The notes beneath the pieces were generated by a model. That model ran no database searches. It was not told the origin of the DNA and was given only the letters and a program-made list of their open reading frames with translations. From the NCBI RefSeq assembly GCF_032884065.1, contig NC_088879.1, forward strand, positions 18,234,489-18,298,488: DNA of 64,000 nucleotides. Direction: 5' to 3'. Source of the stretch: Artemia franciscana (Eukaryota > Arthropoda > Branchiopoda > Anostraca > Artemiidae). The stretch's first letter is position 1; each line of letters begins with the position of its first letter. The position numbers and the translations under genes are program-made. Shown in pieces: positions 49,285-62,000 of the stretch.

Positions 49285-52200
49285 CTTAATGGAGATACAG
49301 TCTAAGTTTTCTCTACTCAAAGGTTTCTAACGTAGGTTTTTCAGTAGGAGGAGCTACAGGAATTTACATTCTTAAAATTATGTTGTTGGCATGTTTCAAT
49401 TACATTGAACTCCACGCTCAAATCGCCAAGGTGCCAATCAGGGAAAACTTATTCAAGTGTATAATAAACAAACAAAAAATAAGAAGAGGTAGTTAAACTT
49501 ATTAAACAGCTTTAATAGAGAAATTGTAGCATTGGCTAGATGAAGGATAAGGAATATCTGAGGGAAAGGAAAGAAAAAGGAATTAATGACTTAAGGACTG
49601 TAATTGTCATTATTGAAGATTTTATGAGACGATTCAGAACTTAAGGTAGAGGAACCACTTGAAATGTCATTGAGGTTACTCATTAAGTTTTTACAAGATT
49701 AAGGGGGGCTGCTTTTCTTCATGATTGACTCCAAAATCAAGGACAGTATGGTCACCTCAATGGATTATAGTCAAGTAAAAGTCTTGTCAATTGTGGTGTC
49801 CCCCAGAGGTCTGTATTAGGCCCAACTGTTTTCTTAATTTTTGTTAATGATCTGCCTAATATTGTTACAACTGCTTCTAGATTTAGGGATTTAGTCAATC
49901 CTGCCTATTCTACATCCAAGATTGATGAGTATTGTTCCAACCAAACAACAACTTACCTCTACAATTAATGCAGCAGTGTCGTAAAATTACCTTAAAATTA
50001 AAACTTGGTAGGCGAAATTGGTAAAAAAAAAGAAGGTAATAAAGTACTCCGTAGGAAATATGGAGTAAAATTGGTGTTTTAGAGTTGCCCCTGTAGCTAC
50101 ACGTCCGGCATTTTTTTTAAGCATCACTTTCAGGTTATATCCCTTAGGAAATCTTGCGCGTAGGGTAATACCCCAGCACTTGAATATTGCCTAATTTTGG
50201 ACATCCATTTTGTAATACTAAAAATAATAATAATAAAAAAATCAAATTTACCATTATTTCGGAGTAAATCCATAACAACATTTTTTTTTTCTACATTTAA
50301 ATCTAAGACAAATTTTTACCCTATAAGCCTTGCATATTTAAATAGCCGTATTCAGCTACATTTCTCATATCATATACATTTTATTTTTCAATTATTTATT
50401 AAAGCACCAAATACAAATAAAAAAGTGGTTTGTAACACTTTAATGACTTTGATTAACAAGGCACTGGATCATAATAGCATGCAAACTTAGCTCCTCTTCT
50501 TCAGACTCAGGTTCCGATTCAGGGGACTGTGCCTTTTCGGAAGCCCCCTCCCCCCCCCCCCCAAAAAAAAAAAGCAACAACAAAAGTTCTGGATACAGCC
50601 CTGAGAAGTATATGTCAATTTCTACCTTCACACACCCCTCGTCTTTCCCTTAGGACTATTTCTGTATTTATCGGAGGTCGGTAACATTGTAGTCAGTAAC
50701 GACTCATTTGGTAGCAATTGGTTGAAAAGCAGGTTAAACCTTAGAAAAGGGTACTAGAACTTTTGATTTCCAATTGAATGAGCCCCCTTCAAAGTTTATT
50801 CAACCCCCCTTCCACATGAAGTGCCTCTGGGAAAAAATAAATTAACAAATATTACATTGAACAGCTATGGGTCTTTACTAAAGGTAATACTATACGATTG
50901 CCTCTGACTTAAACATGAGAGTAGAAACTTCAATTTTCCTTCTAATGAAGACTATTTCTTTCCGGAATTATCAAGGGGAAAAATGGGGAGAACTTCCCAA
51001 GGGTGGAGGAGAATCCCACAAGGGGTATTTTCTGGGAGGAAGGGGGGGGTGTTAAACGCTGGCTCCCAGGGGAACAATAGCATGAACACCGGATTTCTCT
51101 GAGATGTTAAATTTAAAGTAAAACTGAGGATATTGGTTCTGCTTTGAACCTCGACAATGTTCAAAATCCAGATCATTTAGTCCTTTTTGATAAGACAACT
51201 TAATATCTGAAGCAAATGCCTTACCACATTCTTTTAGGAAGACAACTGAAATTGAAAATATCATAAAAAGAGGCCTTGGTTTGAATAGAGATACAGGAGA
51301 TATTACTATAAACCCAATTTACAACAACTTAACATTGAAGGATTCAAATAAAAATTTTACACCTAAGGCAATCACTAGGAAGAGAATTTCCAATCTAATT
51401 GGTGAATAATCTTTCATTTATCACATCTTGGTTTGTTTGATTCAGTCTTTTTCTGCTGTGTTTGAATTACTTGAAAAAGTCAGTTTTCCTTCTTTTTTGA
51501 GCACTGAGGATGGCTGGGCAGAAGTCTCTGATGAAACATCTGCTTCTGCCACTTTTGCTTCTTTCTGTCTGCTTTCTGTCTTTCTGTTGCTTGTACCCCT
51601 TTCTGTCTTTCACAGCTCACACAACTAACATAATTTTATTTCAGCTAATATTTTAGAATTTCAAAATTATAATTAACTATACTATAAAAGACTTTATTGT
51701 TCTGATAGCAAGAGACTGTAATCAGACAGACGGCTTTTTATACCAGGTAATACAGTTGGTAAAACAAAACAAAATCATGCCCAAACCTGTTTCTGGAAGC
51801 CTCTTTGCGCTTTTGTGGTGTGCAAATTGCAAGACGTTGTAAAACATGTAAGATACAAGTAAAACACATAAAATGGGCCTGTGAAATTACGTAAAATACC
51901 CAATTTTACCATGACCAATTGTACCAGTTATAACACTAGCTTGACCTAAATACAACTAAGTCAAATTTTGTTATCTGTAAAGGTCAAAAATAAAGTTTAT
52001 AGTATTAATTTAGCGATTAATTGTAAATTAAAACAAGGTTTTCCTTCATATATTTTATAATTATTGTATTTTTCTCTGGTATATCTGTAAATTTTGTGCT
52101 GTTTGTCTGAATTGCTTGGTATTTGCCCTTTGATTATTAGCCTAATACATATACTGCAGAATAATGTCATTAGATCATTTTGTGGAGCAGAAAACTGGGA

Positions 52201-53898
52201 GTCAATCAGGTCAGTGTATATAAAATTGATATAATGCCTACAACTGAATTACATGATTTGTTTACACTGATTTTTATGTATATGTATTGTAATGGGTGCT
52301 TTCCAGATTGCTTTGCAGGAATATTTTGTGGAAGGTCAATTTTAGTGTCACAAAACTTGTATAATAGGAAATTTTGAGGTTCCTTGCTCAGTTTCAAGTA
52401 AGATTGCTTTTTTCTGTTATACATGGAGTGGTAAGCATAGTAAGAAGCTTAACCAAAGCATTAAGGAACTACTCATTAATGAATTTAAATCTGAGTGACA
52501 TGTGAGGTTGCTTGGTAAGCATACCTTCAAAAAAGATTGAGATTGAATAGAAATAAAAATGATAATGATGTGATGGCAAAAAAGTATTAACTTATTGAAT
52601 TGTTTGTACTTATTATTAAATCTACAAATATTTTTGCTTTGGGATCAAGATATTATGCAGTTTTATTGTGTGTGAATTATTTATGTAAGTTTTTTTCACT
52701 GTTCAGGTCCCCCCCTCCTTCAACTCCTTATAAAGTATATTTGAAGTTTTTTTTTATGTGTTGTTAGTAGTAGCAAATACTTGTAAGCAACACTTTGTGT
52801 GCTATCTATTCATTTTGTTTCTAGTTTTGAAATTAAATTATTGCTACTACTACTGTAGCAAGTTTCTGAGACTATTAAGTCATCATCAAATTTCTTAGTA
52901 CAGAAACATTCTTTTTAGAAGTTATTAATACATGAAAAAGGAAAGAGCTAGCAGGGTTTTTGGGGCATGCCAATGTGGACTGGGGTGGGACTGGAATAAT
53001 GATTCAGATGTTTGACAGCCTACAACCAATTGTTCAAGGAACAAGTCAACATGATTTTGTCAGCCAATCTTTGTACTATTATATTCTGATTGACAAGGTC
53101 AAATATGTTTGGAGATAAATTGAAATTAGACTAAGCAAATTATATAGTTTTTCCATTGAGTTAACAAGGAATCCCAATTAATGAAGTCCCAACAGAGTTG
53201 ACGAGGTAATAAAAATTGAACATTGATTTAGAGATCCCCCAATTGCCTCTGGCAAATAAAAGGTAGGATTTTTCCTTAAGTTACTCTGCAAGAAGTATTT
53301 ATTACAGTTCAGTGATCCATGATTTGGAGAAATGGAGCAAGAAGCTTCAAAGCCTAGCTTTCTGTCTGTCTTTTTAAGGGGATTTTCACAATTTGTCTTC
53401 ATAATATGGTGTAAGATTACATGTTGTAGATTTATTTTGGTTCAACCTCTTTTCCTCTGAACCAAATATATTAGCAGTACGTTAGAACTCACTATAGTCA
53501 AACAGCTGACAGACTTGGGGGTATGACTATCCGATAGGCTTTGTAAAATATAAAATGCTAAATATAAATATAAAATGACCCACCCCATAAAACATTAGAT
53601 ATTTATAATCTACTAGGAAATTATGTAAATTTTACCTGAAAAGGCTCTGCAGAGCAGGCGCTTACTTTATTAGATATTTACTAGTCACACATGATTGTGG
53701 ATAACTTGAATAGTATTTACTGCAATTTCTGGCTTCCTAGCAAAAGGAAAACTTACTATGGATAACCATGTAAAAACAAAATTGACATATACTTACCAGT
53801 GAAGTATTTTGACGCTTTGGCTGGCTTAGTTCTAATGTTATTGACAGTATCAACAGCTACTTCTTTATAATCATTAATTACATCAGTCCAAAATCGCT
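48324..53898 (-). CDS. TIMM29: Mitochondrial import inner membrane translocase subunit TIMM29, partial gene
   Basis: TIMM29 is a subunit of the TIM22 carrier translocase in the mitochondrial inner membrane. Exons 53797-53898 (RFWTDVINDYKEVAVDTV.. to SKYFT) and 48324-48754 join in phase through a split Gly. Recognition comes from VGLYESQCSYLKPSLRKFYD and RIEDIGFWGKWWIYEEKMKD, matching human SLYQARCRYLQPRW.. and DVGFVGRWWVLGARMRD. The segment TGIGLAVAAIWLNP is the short hydrophobic membrane piece. Visible length is 177 residues. The N-terminal exon is unplaced; a candidate ATG region near 58281 is speculative. The final ~16 residues (SVLNLGVVNPRGFTIS) are encoded by a hAT-like repeat, unlike the conserved family tail, so the C-terminus may be truncated and TE-capped. 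The intron is 5.0 kb. Confidence 0.85.
49245..49284. repeat. 40-base T homopolymer
   Basis: Uninterrupted T run; the - strand poly-Lys frame across it is an artefact. It could be the A tail of a retroposed sequence on the - strand, but no body was recognised. Confidence 0.95.
49786..49875 (+). pseudogene. LINE reverse-transcriptase motif B fragment
   Basis: VNCGVPQRSVLGPTVFLIFV followed by NDLPN matches the highly conserved '[21 protein letters not shown]' block of Jockey/CR1-type LINE RTs. The Gly of PQG is replaced by Arg. The flanking sequence (49720-49785 and 49876-49960) is probably the same element but with broken frame. Confidence 0.8.
50700..50870 (+). repeat. Family M body fragment
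   Basis: GGGTACTAGAACTTTTGATT and GAATGAGCCCCCTTC, then CTCTGGGAAAAAATAA, follow the order of the M body seen at 30040-30130. The palindromic part is absent. Confidence 0.6.
51233..51410 (+). pseudogene. Possible GIY-YIG-type tail of a Penelope-like retroelement
   Basis: One frame reads RKTTEIENIIKRGLGLNRDT and then GDITINPIYNNL. An 'E..EI......LNRD.G....IYN.L' arrangement resembles the C-terminal end of the GIY-YIG endonuclease of Penelope-like elements. No RT or GIY-YIG core was found upstream. Alternatives include another retroelement tail. Confidence 0.3.
51440..51625 (+). repeat. Repeat related to 5150-5300
   Basis: GGGCAGAAGTCTCTGATGAA, ACATCTGCTTCTGCCAC and the closing CCCCTTTCTGTCTTTCA parallel GGGCAGAAGTCACTGAC, ACATTTGCTTCTGTCA and CCCTTTCTGTCTTTAAAC at 5155-5297. 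Both copies lie beside retroelement fragments. Confidence 0.5.
53797..53898 (-). CDS. TIMM29: TIMM29 internal exon
   Basis: Strong acceptor CTGCCCTTCTATTCTAG and donor ACTG|GTAAGT on the - strand. It has two bases, 33 codons and one base. A weaker alternative acceptor at 53921 would add seven in-frame codons. Confidence 0.8.
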
Positions 53899-55719
53899 CT
53901 AGAATAGAAGGGCAGAGTCTCTGTTAACAGATTTGATTTTTTCTTTTATTTCATTGACAACAACAATCTTCTCTAACTCTTATGCTATTCTAAGAATATT
54001 TGAAATATATTGTAAAAACACTTCTTAAATAGAGACTGTAAGACTTTCTTGTTATTGGATGTATGATTTATTTACTATGCATTGAATCTCTTCTTGGTAC
54101 AGCCTTGGAGATGTTTTTGTTTGTATGAATTAACTCATGTTAAATAACAAGTATCAGGTGTAAATAAGATGGTAAACAAAGCCAAAAGGATTTGGAAAGA
54201 GTAGTTGGTGTTATGAGCTTGGCTGGTGTTGGTAGCTTTGCTTAGACGTGAGTAAAAATAAACTGGTCCTATTCAGTCTCATAATGTAAACTTACTGGTT
54301 TCTATAGCATGACATAGAGTCTCCCTGTAATAATTTAAATATTCTGGAACATTTTGTTTGCTCACATATTAGTTATTAAATAGTTTATTTTGATATCTTA
54401 AATTCTTACTTCAGTATAAAGAATATGCAAAGATTCTACTTATATTACAAGTCATAAGACTCTTTTGATTTTCTTTTAAAACAATTAAAACCAAAAACCA
54501 TAATTCTTTTAAAAATAAAACCTTTGCTCTTTTTTTAATCCTTGTGTTGCATTTACTTTATCGCAAGTATTAGGTACAGGTTATTTCTAGCACTTCTTCT
54601 TATACTTATTCATCTTCTTTTATATATTTATTAACCAACATAGTTTGATGTCTGCAGGCTACTCTAACTCTTGTTAATTCTCCAGACTCTGTTTAAACTG
54701 GTTACAAGACTAACAATATCTATAGATAAAAAAGAATCCTCCCTCTGCACTTCTTTCATCATGCTTTCTTTGGAGATGGGGGTTTTCTTATCTAACTGTT
54801 TAATGATGTCCTTTGAAAATTGTGTATGACTAAAAATCTTTTAAATTACCAAAATCACATCACAATTTTCTATGCAACTGTCTAGACCTTTACTGTATTG
54901 TAAAATAGCACTTCATCAAAATGTTCATTGCATCTCTCCATAAAAAACTATGATATTTGTTACTGATCAAGATAGAGGCACATTATGGGTCTGGGGGACA
55001 ACTGATACCATGAAAATAACTTTATACCTCATTAAATTCAGGTGAAAAGCATATTTTAAGTAAGGTTTCTACTTTAAACAGATTCTAACCAACAATCCCT
55101 TAAGATTGTAAATAGTCCTAGATTATTGAAAAAAAAAAGGCATACTGACTGGCTGCATTCTAAGACTGTTCTAGGCATTAGAGGGAGATGACTGAGATGC
55201 TTTCAAACTGGAAGCATCTCAAAAATTCAATTAGTAGAAAGTTACTATCAACATAAACTATCTGGTATTGTTCTGACCATAAAAAAAAGCTTAAGCTTCT
55301 GTGTCAAGTGCTCTGTCAATTTGTGAAAAAAAAAGTAATTTTTGGCAGTCTTATATTGAATTGCATAATTGCAAAAATAAGCCAAAACAGTCACAAAGAC
55401 AACTGCAGAAAATGATAAATGGTCCATGAACACAAGAGCAAGAAATAGGGTTACTAAGCTTCTTAGAGCCCATTATGAAGAGCTTGAGACATTATTATTC
55501 AATCTAATACTATATCACCAGAAATACCTTGGAAATATATAAATAGAAATAAACCAAACCTGGCACCCTCTATTTCAACATTCACACATCCATCTACACT
55601 ATCAACAACTGTTAATGATTTTGAGCAGGACCATATTTTTAATGAAAAGCCATAAGAAAGGCATCAATTTATATACTTACTTTTACCCTAGTTAAATTAT
55701 GTTTTTGGCCACAAATTTA
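53899..55719. other. No recognised feature; upstream of TIMM29 exon
   Basis: AT-rich sequence in which the first TIMM29 exon was sought without success. Confidence 0.35.
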
Positions 55720-56280
55720 GGTAAATTTGGGGTTATTTATATAACTGACCTACAAATAAGGTGAGCATACCACTCAATGCCTTTTGTTGTGCTCTTTCAA
55801 AACACAATAATCACTTTATTTGGAAATTAAATTTTAAGCCCTTTAAGGACCTTCAAATATGATACATTTTTTCTCAAATTTTAGATACTGCTTACAGAGT
55901 GATTAGGATCACTTTTGTTTATACTGGTTTACCTGTAGTAAACTGAATTGACTGTGACAAAAATAAGAACCAGAAAAATCAGAAATATTTGATTTGGGCT
56001 ATATATTTGCAACAAGAGGATGAGAGATGAGTATAGTGGAGCTGAAGTTGAAGTGTGTTAACAATAATTATTGTTCATATAATAAAGCAAGGGTGGTTCT
56101 TTTTAACCCTTTTATCCAGGATAGCTAAGAATAACAGATGAATGTATTATCCTGAGGGTCTGTAATGGGCTGAGAATAAAATTTCTGAGCATAAGTAATT
56201 AGTATATTTGGAAAGAGCTTCAAAAAAGACATCAAGTGGTATGTTTGTACATTGGTAATATTAACTGCCACAACTTTACC
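55720..56280. mobile_element. R3-like element, diverged
   Basis: It starts GGTAAATTTGGGGTTATTTA and ends CATCAAGTGGTATGTTTG...CAACTTTACC. The order of landmarks (TATAACTGACC, AGCATACCACTCAATGCC, GAGCTTCAAAAAAGACATC) follows R3 at 3010-3796, without the duplicated hairpin units. Confidence 0.55.
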
Positions 56281-56439
56281 CTCAAACATCACAGGGAGCT
56301 ATTTGAAGCTTTGTTAAAAGCTAGTTTTCATACCTTAGTTCACTTTCTTCCTAGCTAAGTTATGTAAATATGTATAACAAACATTTCAATTATTTTATAC
56401 CTCTTCTGTAAGATAGATAAAATCAAAGAATAATATATA

Positions 56440-56880
56440 TATTAACAGAATGGCAGCAGCAGCTGTGGTGATTCTTGAACACTGCTTGAATATATCTACT
56501 AGGTTTCCAAATGACACATTCATCCTTACAGCTGAGCTAAAGGCTATATTTCAAGCTCTAAAAGCAATAATAAAAAGCCTCCTGAATTCTAAGGTGATTT
56601 TGTTCTTAGACTCTAAGTCTGTCTTACAGCTCATCAGCCAGGTCTGTAGGTCAGCCATAGACTCTGACAAAGAAAGTCTAACAAAATTAACATGGAGTAG
56701 GTCTATTCAAGAAAGAAACATCTAGCTTTTGTTTACATTAAATGCCAAGTCATCAAGGTATTGAAGACAACAAGGTAGCCAATTCACTTTCAAATAAAGC
56801 AGCTCACATCCACATAGACCCAATATTAAAATCAAAACTCTATGCAACATAATTTGGAGAAGAATTTCCAAGAAGAATCT
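56440..56880 (+). pseudogene. LINE RNase H domain fragment
   Basis: The frame from 56450 has TAELKAIFQALKAI and ILFLDSKSVLQLI, the Glu and Asp catalytic regions of the RNase H carried by I/R1-type LINEs. The later block MPSHQGIEDNKVANSLS (from 56742, in another frame) matches 'SHVGI.GNE.AD.LA', with Asp replaced by Asn. The first catalytic Asp strand is not seen. One frame change separates the blocks. A dead remnant. Confidence 0.75.
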
Positions 56881-57400
56881 AGCATAGCTGGTACTCATTT
56901 TCTCATCACAGAAAGAAAATGCCCTATACTACCAAATTCAAAATGATACATCAAACCTGAGGAACAAAGTATATTACTATTTACTAGAAAAAAGGAAGCT
57001 TGTAGTAGTTTACTAGAGAAAAAGAAGCTACTGAAAATATAGCTGGACACAAATGAACTACTTAACATCAAGCTGCCAAATAATGAAAAAAAGAATACTA
57101 TTCTAGTAGATCATTATATTTTTAAGATGGAATAATATACTTTAGCATGGTTAAAATGACCTGGACACCCACATCAGTTTGGCTAATTGTAAGTATTTTA
57201 CAAATAAGATTATTTCAAACAAATAAATCATCATAAAAATGTTGTATGAAGCCAAAAGGAGATAGATTTTAGACTCCATCAATCCTTTTTCTGAAGAAAA
57301 AGAAGCAAATATATTTCCTACATTTTAGAGAAAAAATTATTATGGCTTAAAATTCTAGGCTACTCAAATAACACAAAACAAAGAAAAAACAGGAACTGAT

Positions 57401-57653
57401 GGTAAGACAACCAATACTGGGACACTTTGATCACTCTGCCTATTTTGGGACAGAATCTTTGATTGGATTACAACATGTCCAATACTGGGACAAAAGACTT
57501 TAATCTTGGACATCCAATCTATACATTTTTCTGGGTTGCTTCCAAAAAACCTGTTGTCTTTTGTCCCAGTATTGGACATGCTGCAATCCAACCAAAGATT
57601 CTGTCCCAGAATAGGCAGAGTGATTGAAGTGTCCCAATACTGGTTGTCTTACC
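57401..57653. mobile_element. 253-bp MITE with ~110-bp terminal inverted repeats
   Basis: GGTAAGACAACCAATACTGG at the left is complementary to CCAATACTGGTTGTCTTACC at the right. Within the arms GTGATCACTC-like, TATTTTGGGACAGAATCTTT and ACATGTCCAATACTGGGAC also pair. The spacer is about 50 bases. No target duplication is clear. Confidence 0.85.
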
Positions 57654-57875
57654 CTAAGTGAAAATTGAGGTAAAATTTTGTTTTGTTAAACTTTCAATTA
57701 GTGTCTACCTGTCAAGTAGGGAACTTTCTAAGACTTAGAAACCAGAAGAGGGTTAACACAGAAGCTTGGCAATACCTTGCCAAAGTATGTTGTTGGCCTT
57801 GGATTCATTACTGAGTTTTATTTTCTAAACCATACCCCTTTCTAAGATAGCAAACAGTAGCTAAACTAAAATTTT
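57654..57875 (-). repeat. R2-related fragment
   Basis: It ends CTAAACTAAAATTTTACC after CTTTCTAAGATAGC, the R2 right terminus. The remainder matches the diverged block at 4490-4740 in complement. Confidence 0.55.
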
Positions 57876-58259
57876 ACCATATAAACCTAGCCCAAATCCA
57901 AAACATCAAAAGTTTTACTATTTCTTCTCAAGCTGAGCCCATAACAAATATCCATGGGGGTCCATAAGCTGAATTTTAGGAGTGAGCTTGCCTGGTCTAA
58001 CTGACACTTCCAATGTTGCATAATAGAAATTTTAAAATAAAAATATAAGGCAGCATCATTCAGCCAGGGGAGCCCCTTCCCCTTGTGTGTGCACATGCAA
58101 ATATCCTTGGCTTGTAGACCTAGGTTACAATTTAAACCACAACTTTCATAATCTGTGCTTAATTTTCAAGAGTGTCTACTTAGCTTTGACTTTAGCATAT
58201 AAAAACATACACATAAAAAGCAAAGCATAGCATACTCAATTTTACAATGCTATTTGAGC

Positions 58260-58590
58260 CAAATAAAGCCAAACGATTCATTTCTCTTCTGTTTCTTCCC
58301 GTCTCCAGTTGGCGGTAGTGCTACCATTCGATCTACATTGTACAATAGCGTCGGTTGTGCCAAAGGTAAAAGTTTTGCGGTATCCTTCCAACCGAAATGA
58401 AGTAAAATTTAATGCCTGTAATACACCGATGTCATTCCTAACTTAACAGATATCTCAGTTTTTAAATTGAATCTTTTCTTCTTCTTGGAATGCCAAGCCT
58501 TTGGAGTTCACTTTGGTCCTCTTTTGGCTTCACGACGATTTTCAATCTTCATGTGTTGATGGGCCAAGAATAAGTCTTGCTACTCTTGTG
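58260..58590. other. GC-richer unassigned block with several open frames
   Basis: Compositionally unlike its AT-rich surroundings and not matching other repeats in the window. On + a strong polypyrimidine acceptor (CTGTTTCTTCCCGTCTCCAG) precedes an open stretch with donor AAAG|GTAAAAG. On - a 45-codon frame ends ..STTANWRREETEEK, and an ATG at 58281-58279 lies after a purine-rich leader. It could be an exon or the 5' end and promoter of TIMM29 or a neighbour. No homology was recognised. Confidence 0.3.
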
Positions 58591-59069
58591 CCATATATAG
58601 ATATTAATTAATTTTATTGGAATTTTTATAAATATCATAAAATTAAAGTGTTTTTATCAAGTGATGCATTTTATTCCGAAATCTACACAAAAAAGAGGGA
58701 AAATACCAAAGAAAGGAAAAGTGACACCCCTGGACTTAAGATCAAAAACTATGGAAAAATGCACAGCTTAATGGTAAATTTAAAAGTTGTTTGATCAATC
58801 TCTGGGATTCCCAATCGTTTGTTAGTTCGTCAAGATTCTCTGTTTTCTTGAGAAAAAAAATAACACAGAGCACTGGATACTGGAATATCAATTTTTTCTG
58901 TTCTAAATCGAATTAGAAATAAACCGATCACTTTTTCTTTTCTGGGATTTTTTTCAGAAAAATAGTGAATGCTGTCATTTCTGCCCAATTTTTTCGGACC
59001 TTGTGATCACTCTCAATTTTTTTGGACATTTGCTGCTCTTATAGTAGCAAAATGTGCTACTAACAATCT

Positions 59070-62000
59070 CAGGGGCGGATCCAGGGGGGGGGGGGGGGGG
59101 CGATCGCCCCCCTAGACGGGCTGTAATTTTTTTACTGTACTTACGGAAGTCTGCATTAACGCATGTTCTAACTACTGTAACTAGACTATAAAACCTTTTT
59201 ACATTACGTTCATTCCACAGCTTTGCCACTATCAAGCTAGCCTTGAGTATTTTTTGTCACCTCATAGCATAGCAACAATTCACCCGGTAAATTTTAGCTA
59301 GTTCTCGCCTTCCTGTTCAATGTAAACATTGGAAGTGGGTGGGGTTGCGCAATGCAACCGGATCTGAAGTGTCAAAACGAACATTTCGTTCCAGTGTATA
59401 ATGAAATTTGAATGTGTATGTGTCACGAGGATTTTCGTCGTTTAAACGATATTGATGTCGGGAAAACGCGGACAAAAGACGCTTGACAGCTTTGTCATTT
59501 CAAAGTCTCGCAGAATGGATAGTGTAACTGTAACTGCAAGTAGCTCTTCAATTAGTTCTGTTGGAAGTGGCGAACACGGGCAAATTCCTAACACTTTGCA
59601 ATACTCTGTTAACCCCGTTAGCGTTCAGAGTGATCATCCAGCAACACCCCCGCCCCCTACTCTGTTTCCGGAAAACGATATTGGGATCCACATCGGTACA
59701 ATATATGGATTCTGAAGAGGCCATGGAAACTCCCGATTGATGCCAAATGCCATATTCTGTTCATTTAAAGCGGGGGAAAGACGAAAAAAGGTACTTGAGC
59801 GAGTCTCAGTTGCAGAGTTTCCACTGGCCTGTATATTCTGCTGCCCAGAAAGGCCTTTTTTGCAAATACTGCTCCCTTTTTGTAACTGGGGCTAGCGGGG
59901 GTTCAAACTGACAGGTTCCCCTACAAAAGCTAGTCACAAAATTTGCTAAGTTACTGGGAAAAGATGGAGACCTGACAGTACATGATACTTCCCAGTACCA
60001 TCATGACGCAGTAGAGGCTGGAAAGTCGTTTCTAAGAGTCTACCATTCTCCGCACGAATCTGTAAATAATCGCGTCAACGAACAGCGAATGAAGCAAGTA
60101 ACAGAAAACCGAGAGAGGCTTAAGCCGATTCTGGAATCAATCATATTTCTAGGAAGGCAGAATATTCCACTGAGGGGCCATCGAGATGATGGCAGCTTTA
60201 ACTTGGATGACATGCCGCTTTCCAATGTAGCAAACTTCCGAGAACTACTACGTTATAGTGCTGAAAGTGGCGACAGTAAATTAAAGAAACAACTGAAAAC
60301 ATCAGGAAAAAATGCTACCTAAATCAGCAAAACAACTAAAACCAGTTTATTGACTGTTGTGCGAAAGAAGTTATAGGTGTCATTCTAGAAAGAGTAAAGT
60401 CAGCAAAATATTACAGCATCATTTTTGATGAGACAACAGATGTGTCACATTCATCGCAACTTAGTTTAGCTTTCTGCTATGCCTTCGATAACCATACACG
60501 CGAGGACTTCATAGGTTTTTTTGACGTTCATCATGCCACCTTTGAACCTTCCACTGCAGAAAAAGAGCCGACTGTCAACAGAAAAGTGGTTGGCCAGCTG
60601 GTTCTGAGCCTTTTAGAAGAAATGGGTTTGAATTTACTCGACTGTGTTGGAATCGGGACGGATGGGTATGCAATGATGGTATCAAATAACTGCAGTGCTG
60701 TAGTTGAAATTCAGAAAAAAGCTTAAAATGCGTCTCGTTGTCCCTGCTTTAACCACCCCCTGAACCTTTCATTGTCAAGAAGCTCAGCTGTTTCGAGAAT
60801 CAGAAATCCCATAGGCATTATAAAAGAAGTTGTTGCATTTTTTAATGCATCTGCGAAGAGAAATTACGTCTTGAATAAGGTTCTAAAAGCTCAGCTCACG
60901 GGAATCGGCGAGACGAGGTGGATCGAGCGACACGAGTCACTTATGCAGTTTGTGTCTGAACTTCCAAAAATCATCCAGGCTTTGGAACACATTAGTCACT
61001 GGAGTGAATCAGTGACCGCTCCGAAGGCAAAGACTCTTGTCACAGCGTTACATAGTGCGGAATTTGTGATTTCCCTTCAGTGTCTACACAATATTTGCGC
61101 TCTGACCTTGCTTCTTAGTCGGCTATTCCAGAAGAAGACTTTGGACTTGGGCGCTGTCGATGGCCACGTTTCCGATCTTTTGGATGTTCTAGCATAGCGA
61201 CGGGAAACGTGTGACGAAGAGTTCGCATTAGTATTCGAGCAAGTAAAAGAATTATCAGATAAAATCTAATTGGCTGTTGAAGTTCCAAGGATTACACAAA
61301 GACAGGTTTTTCGAAATAATCCTCCTCATACTACGCCTGAAGAATAATAGCGACGTGTTGTTTTTATACCTATACTCGACTCAGTCATAAGTGACTTAAA
61401 GAGCCGATTCTCAAGAGACACGCTCAACTTTTTCCGGTTAACCGTACTGCTGCCATCAAATATTGTGAATTGTACCGATGATTTGCTGCAATCTTCCGTC
61501 AAAGAGATCTCTAGCATGTACGGTCAACTTCTTGGCTTAACCGTGCCGTCTACCAGGGAAACACTTATTTTGGCAGAGGTGCAGGTGTGGAGAAGTAGAT
61601 GGCTTCGAGTTAAGAGAGAAGGAGGCATTTTTCCTAGTTCAGTGGAAGAAACTGCCAAGGAATGTGACAGGCACCTATATCCTTATGTCAGCTCACTTCT
61701 TGATATTTTTATATCTCTTCCGGTGAGTGTTGTATCTGCCGAGCGTAGCTTCTCAACTTTACGCAAACTGAAAACCTGGCTCAGAGCACAGATGGGGCAA
61801 ACTAGACTCAGTGGTTTGGCCCTCCTTAATTTGCACCGCGACATCGATATCAGCATTGACAGAGTAATTGACAGGTTTGCGAACAGCGGAGCCAGGAAGC
61901 TTGAATTTCGCTTGTAAACAGTTGTCAGTTGATCAAGTACAGTTTTGTAATCATTATTGTAATATATGAAAACCAAATTTTTGTTAAACAAGAGACCGCC

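Larger units (their letters stand above)
48755..53796. other. TIMM29 intron
   Basis: 5.0 kb, containing a 40-base T run, a LINE RT fragment, a family M fragment and a possible Penelope-type fragment, listed separately. The remainder (including 52000-53790) shows no supported feature. Confidence 0.75.

Noticed and set aside
49093-49320. Lysine-rich frame on the - strand
   Set aside because: The lysine block is just the 40-base homopolymer; flanks show no coding character.
52164-52208. Possible first coding exon (MSLDHFVEQKTGSQS followed by GTCAGT)
   Set aside because: The donor and ATG are suggestive, but no continuation was found and such short frames arise by chance.
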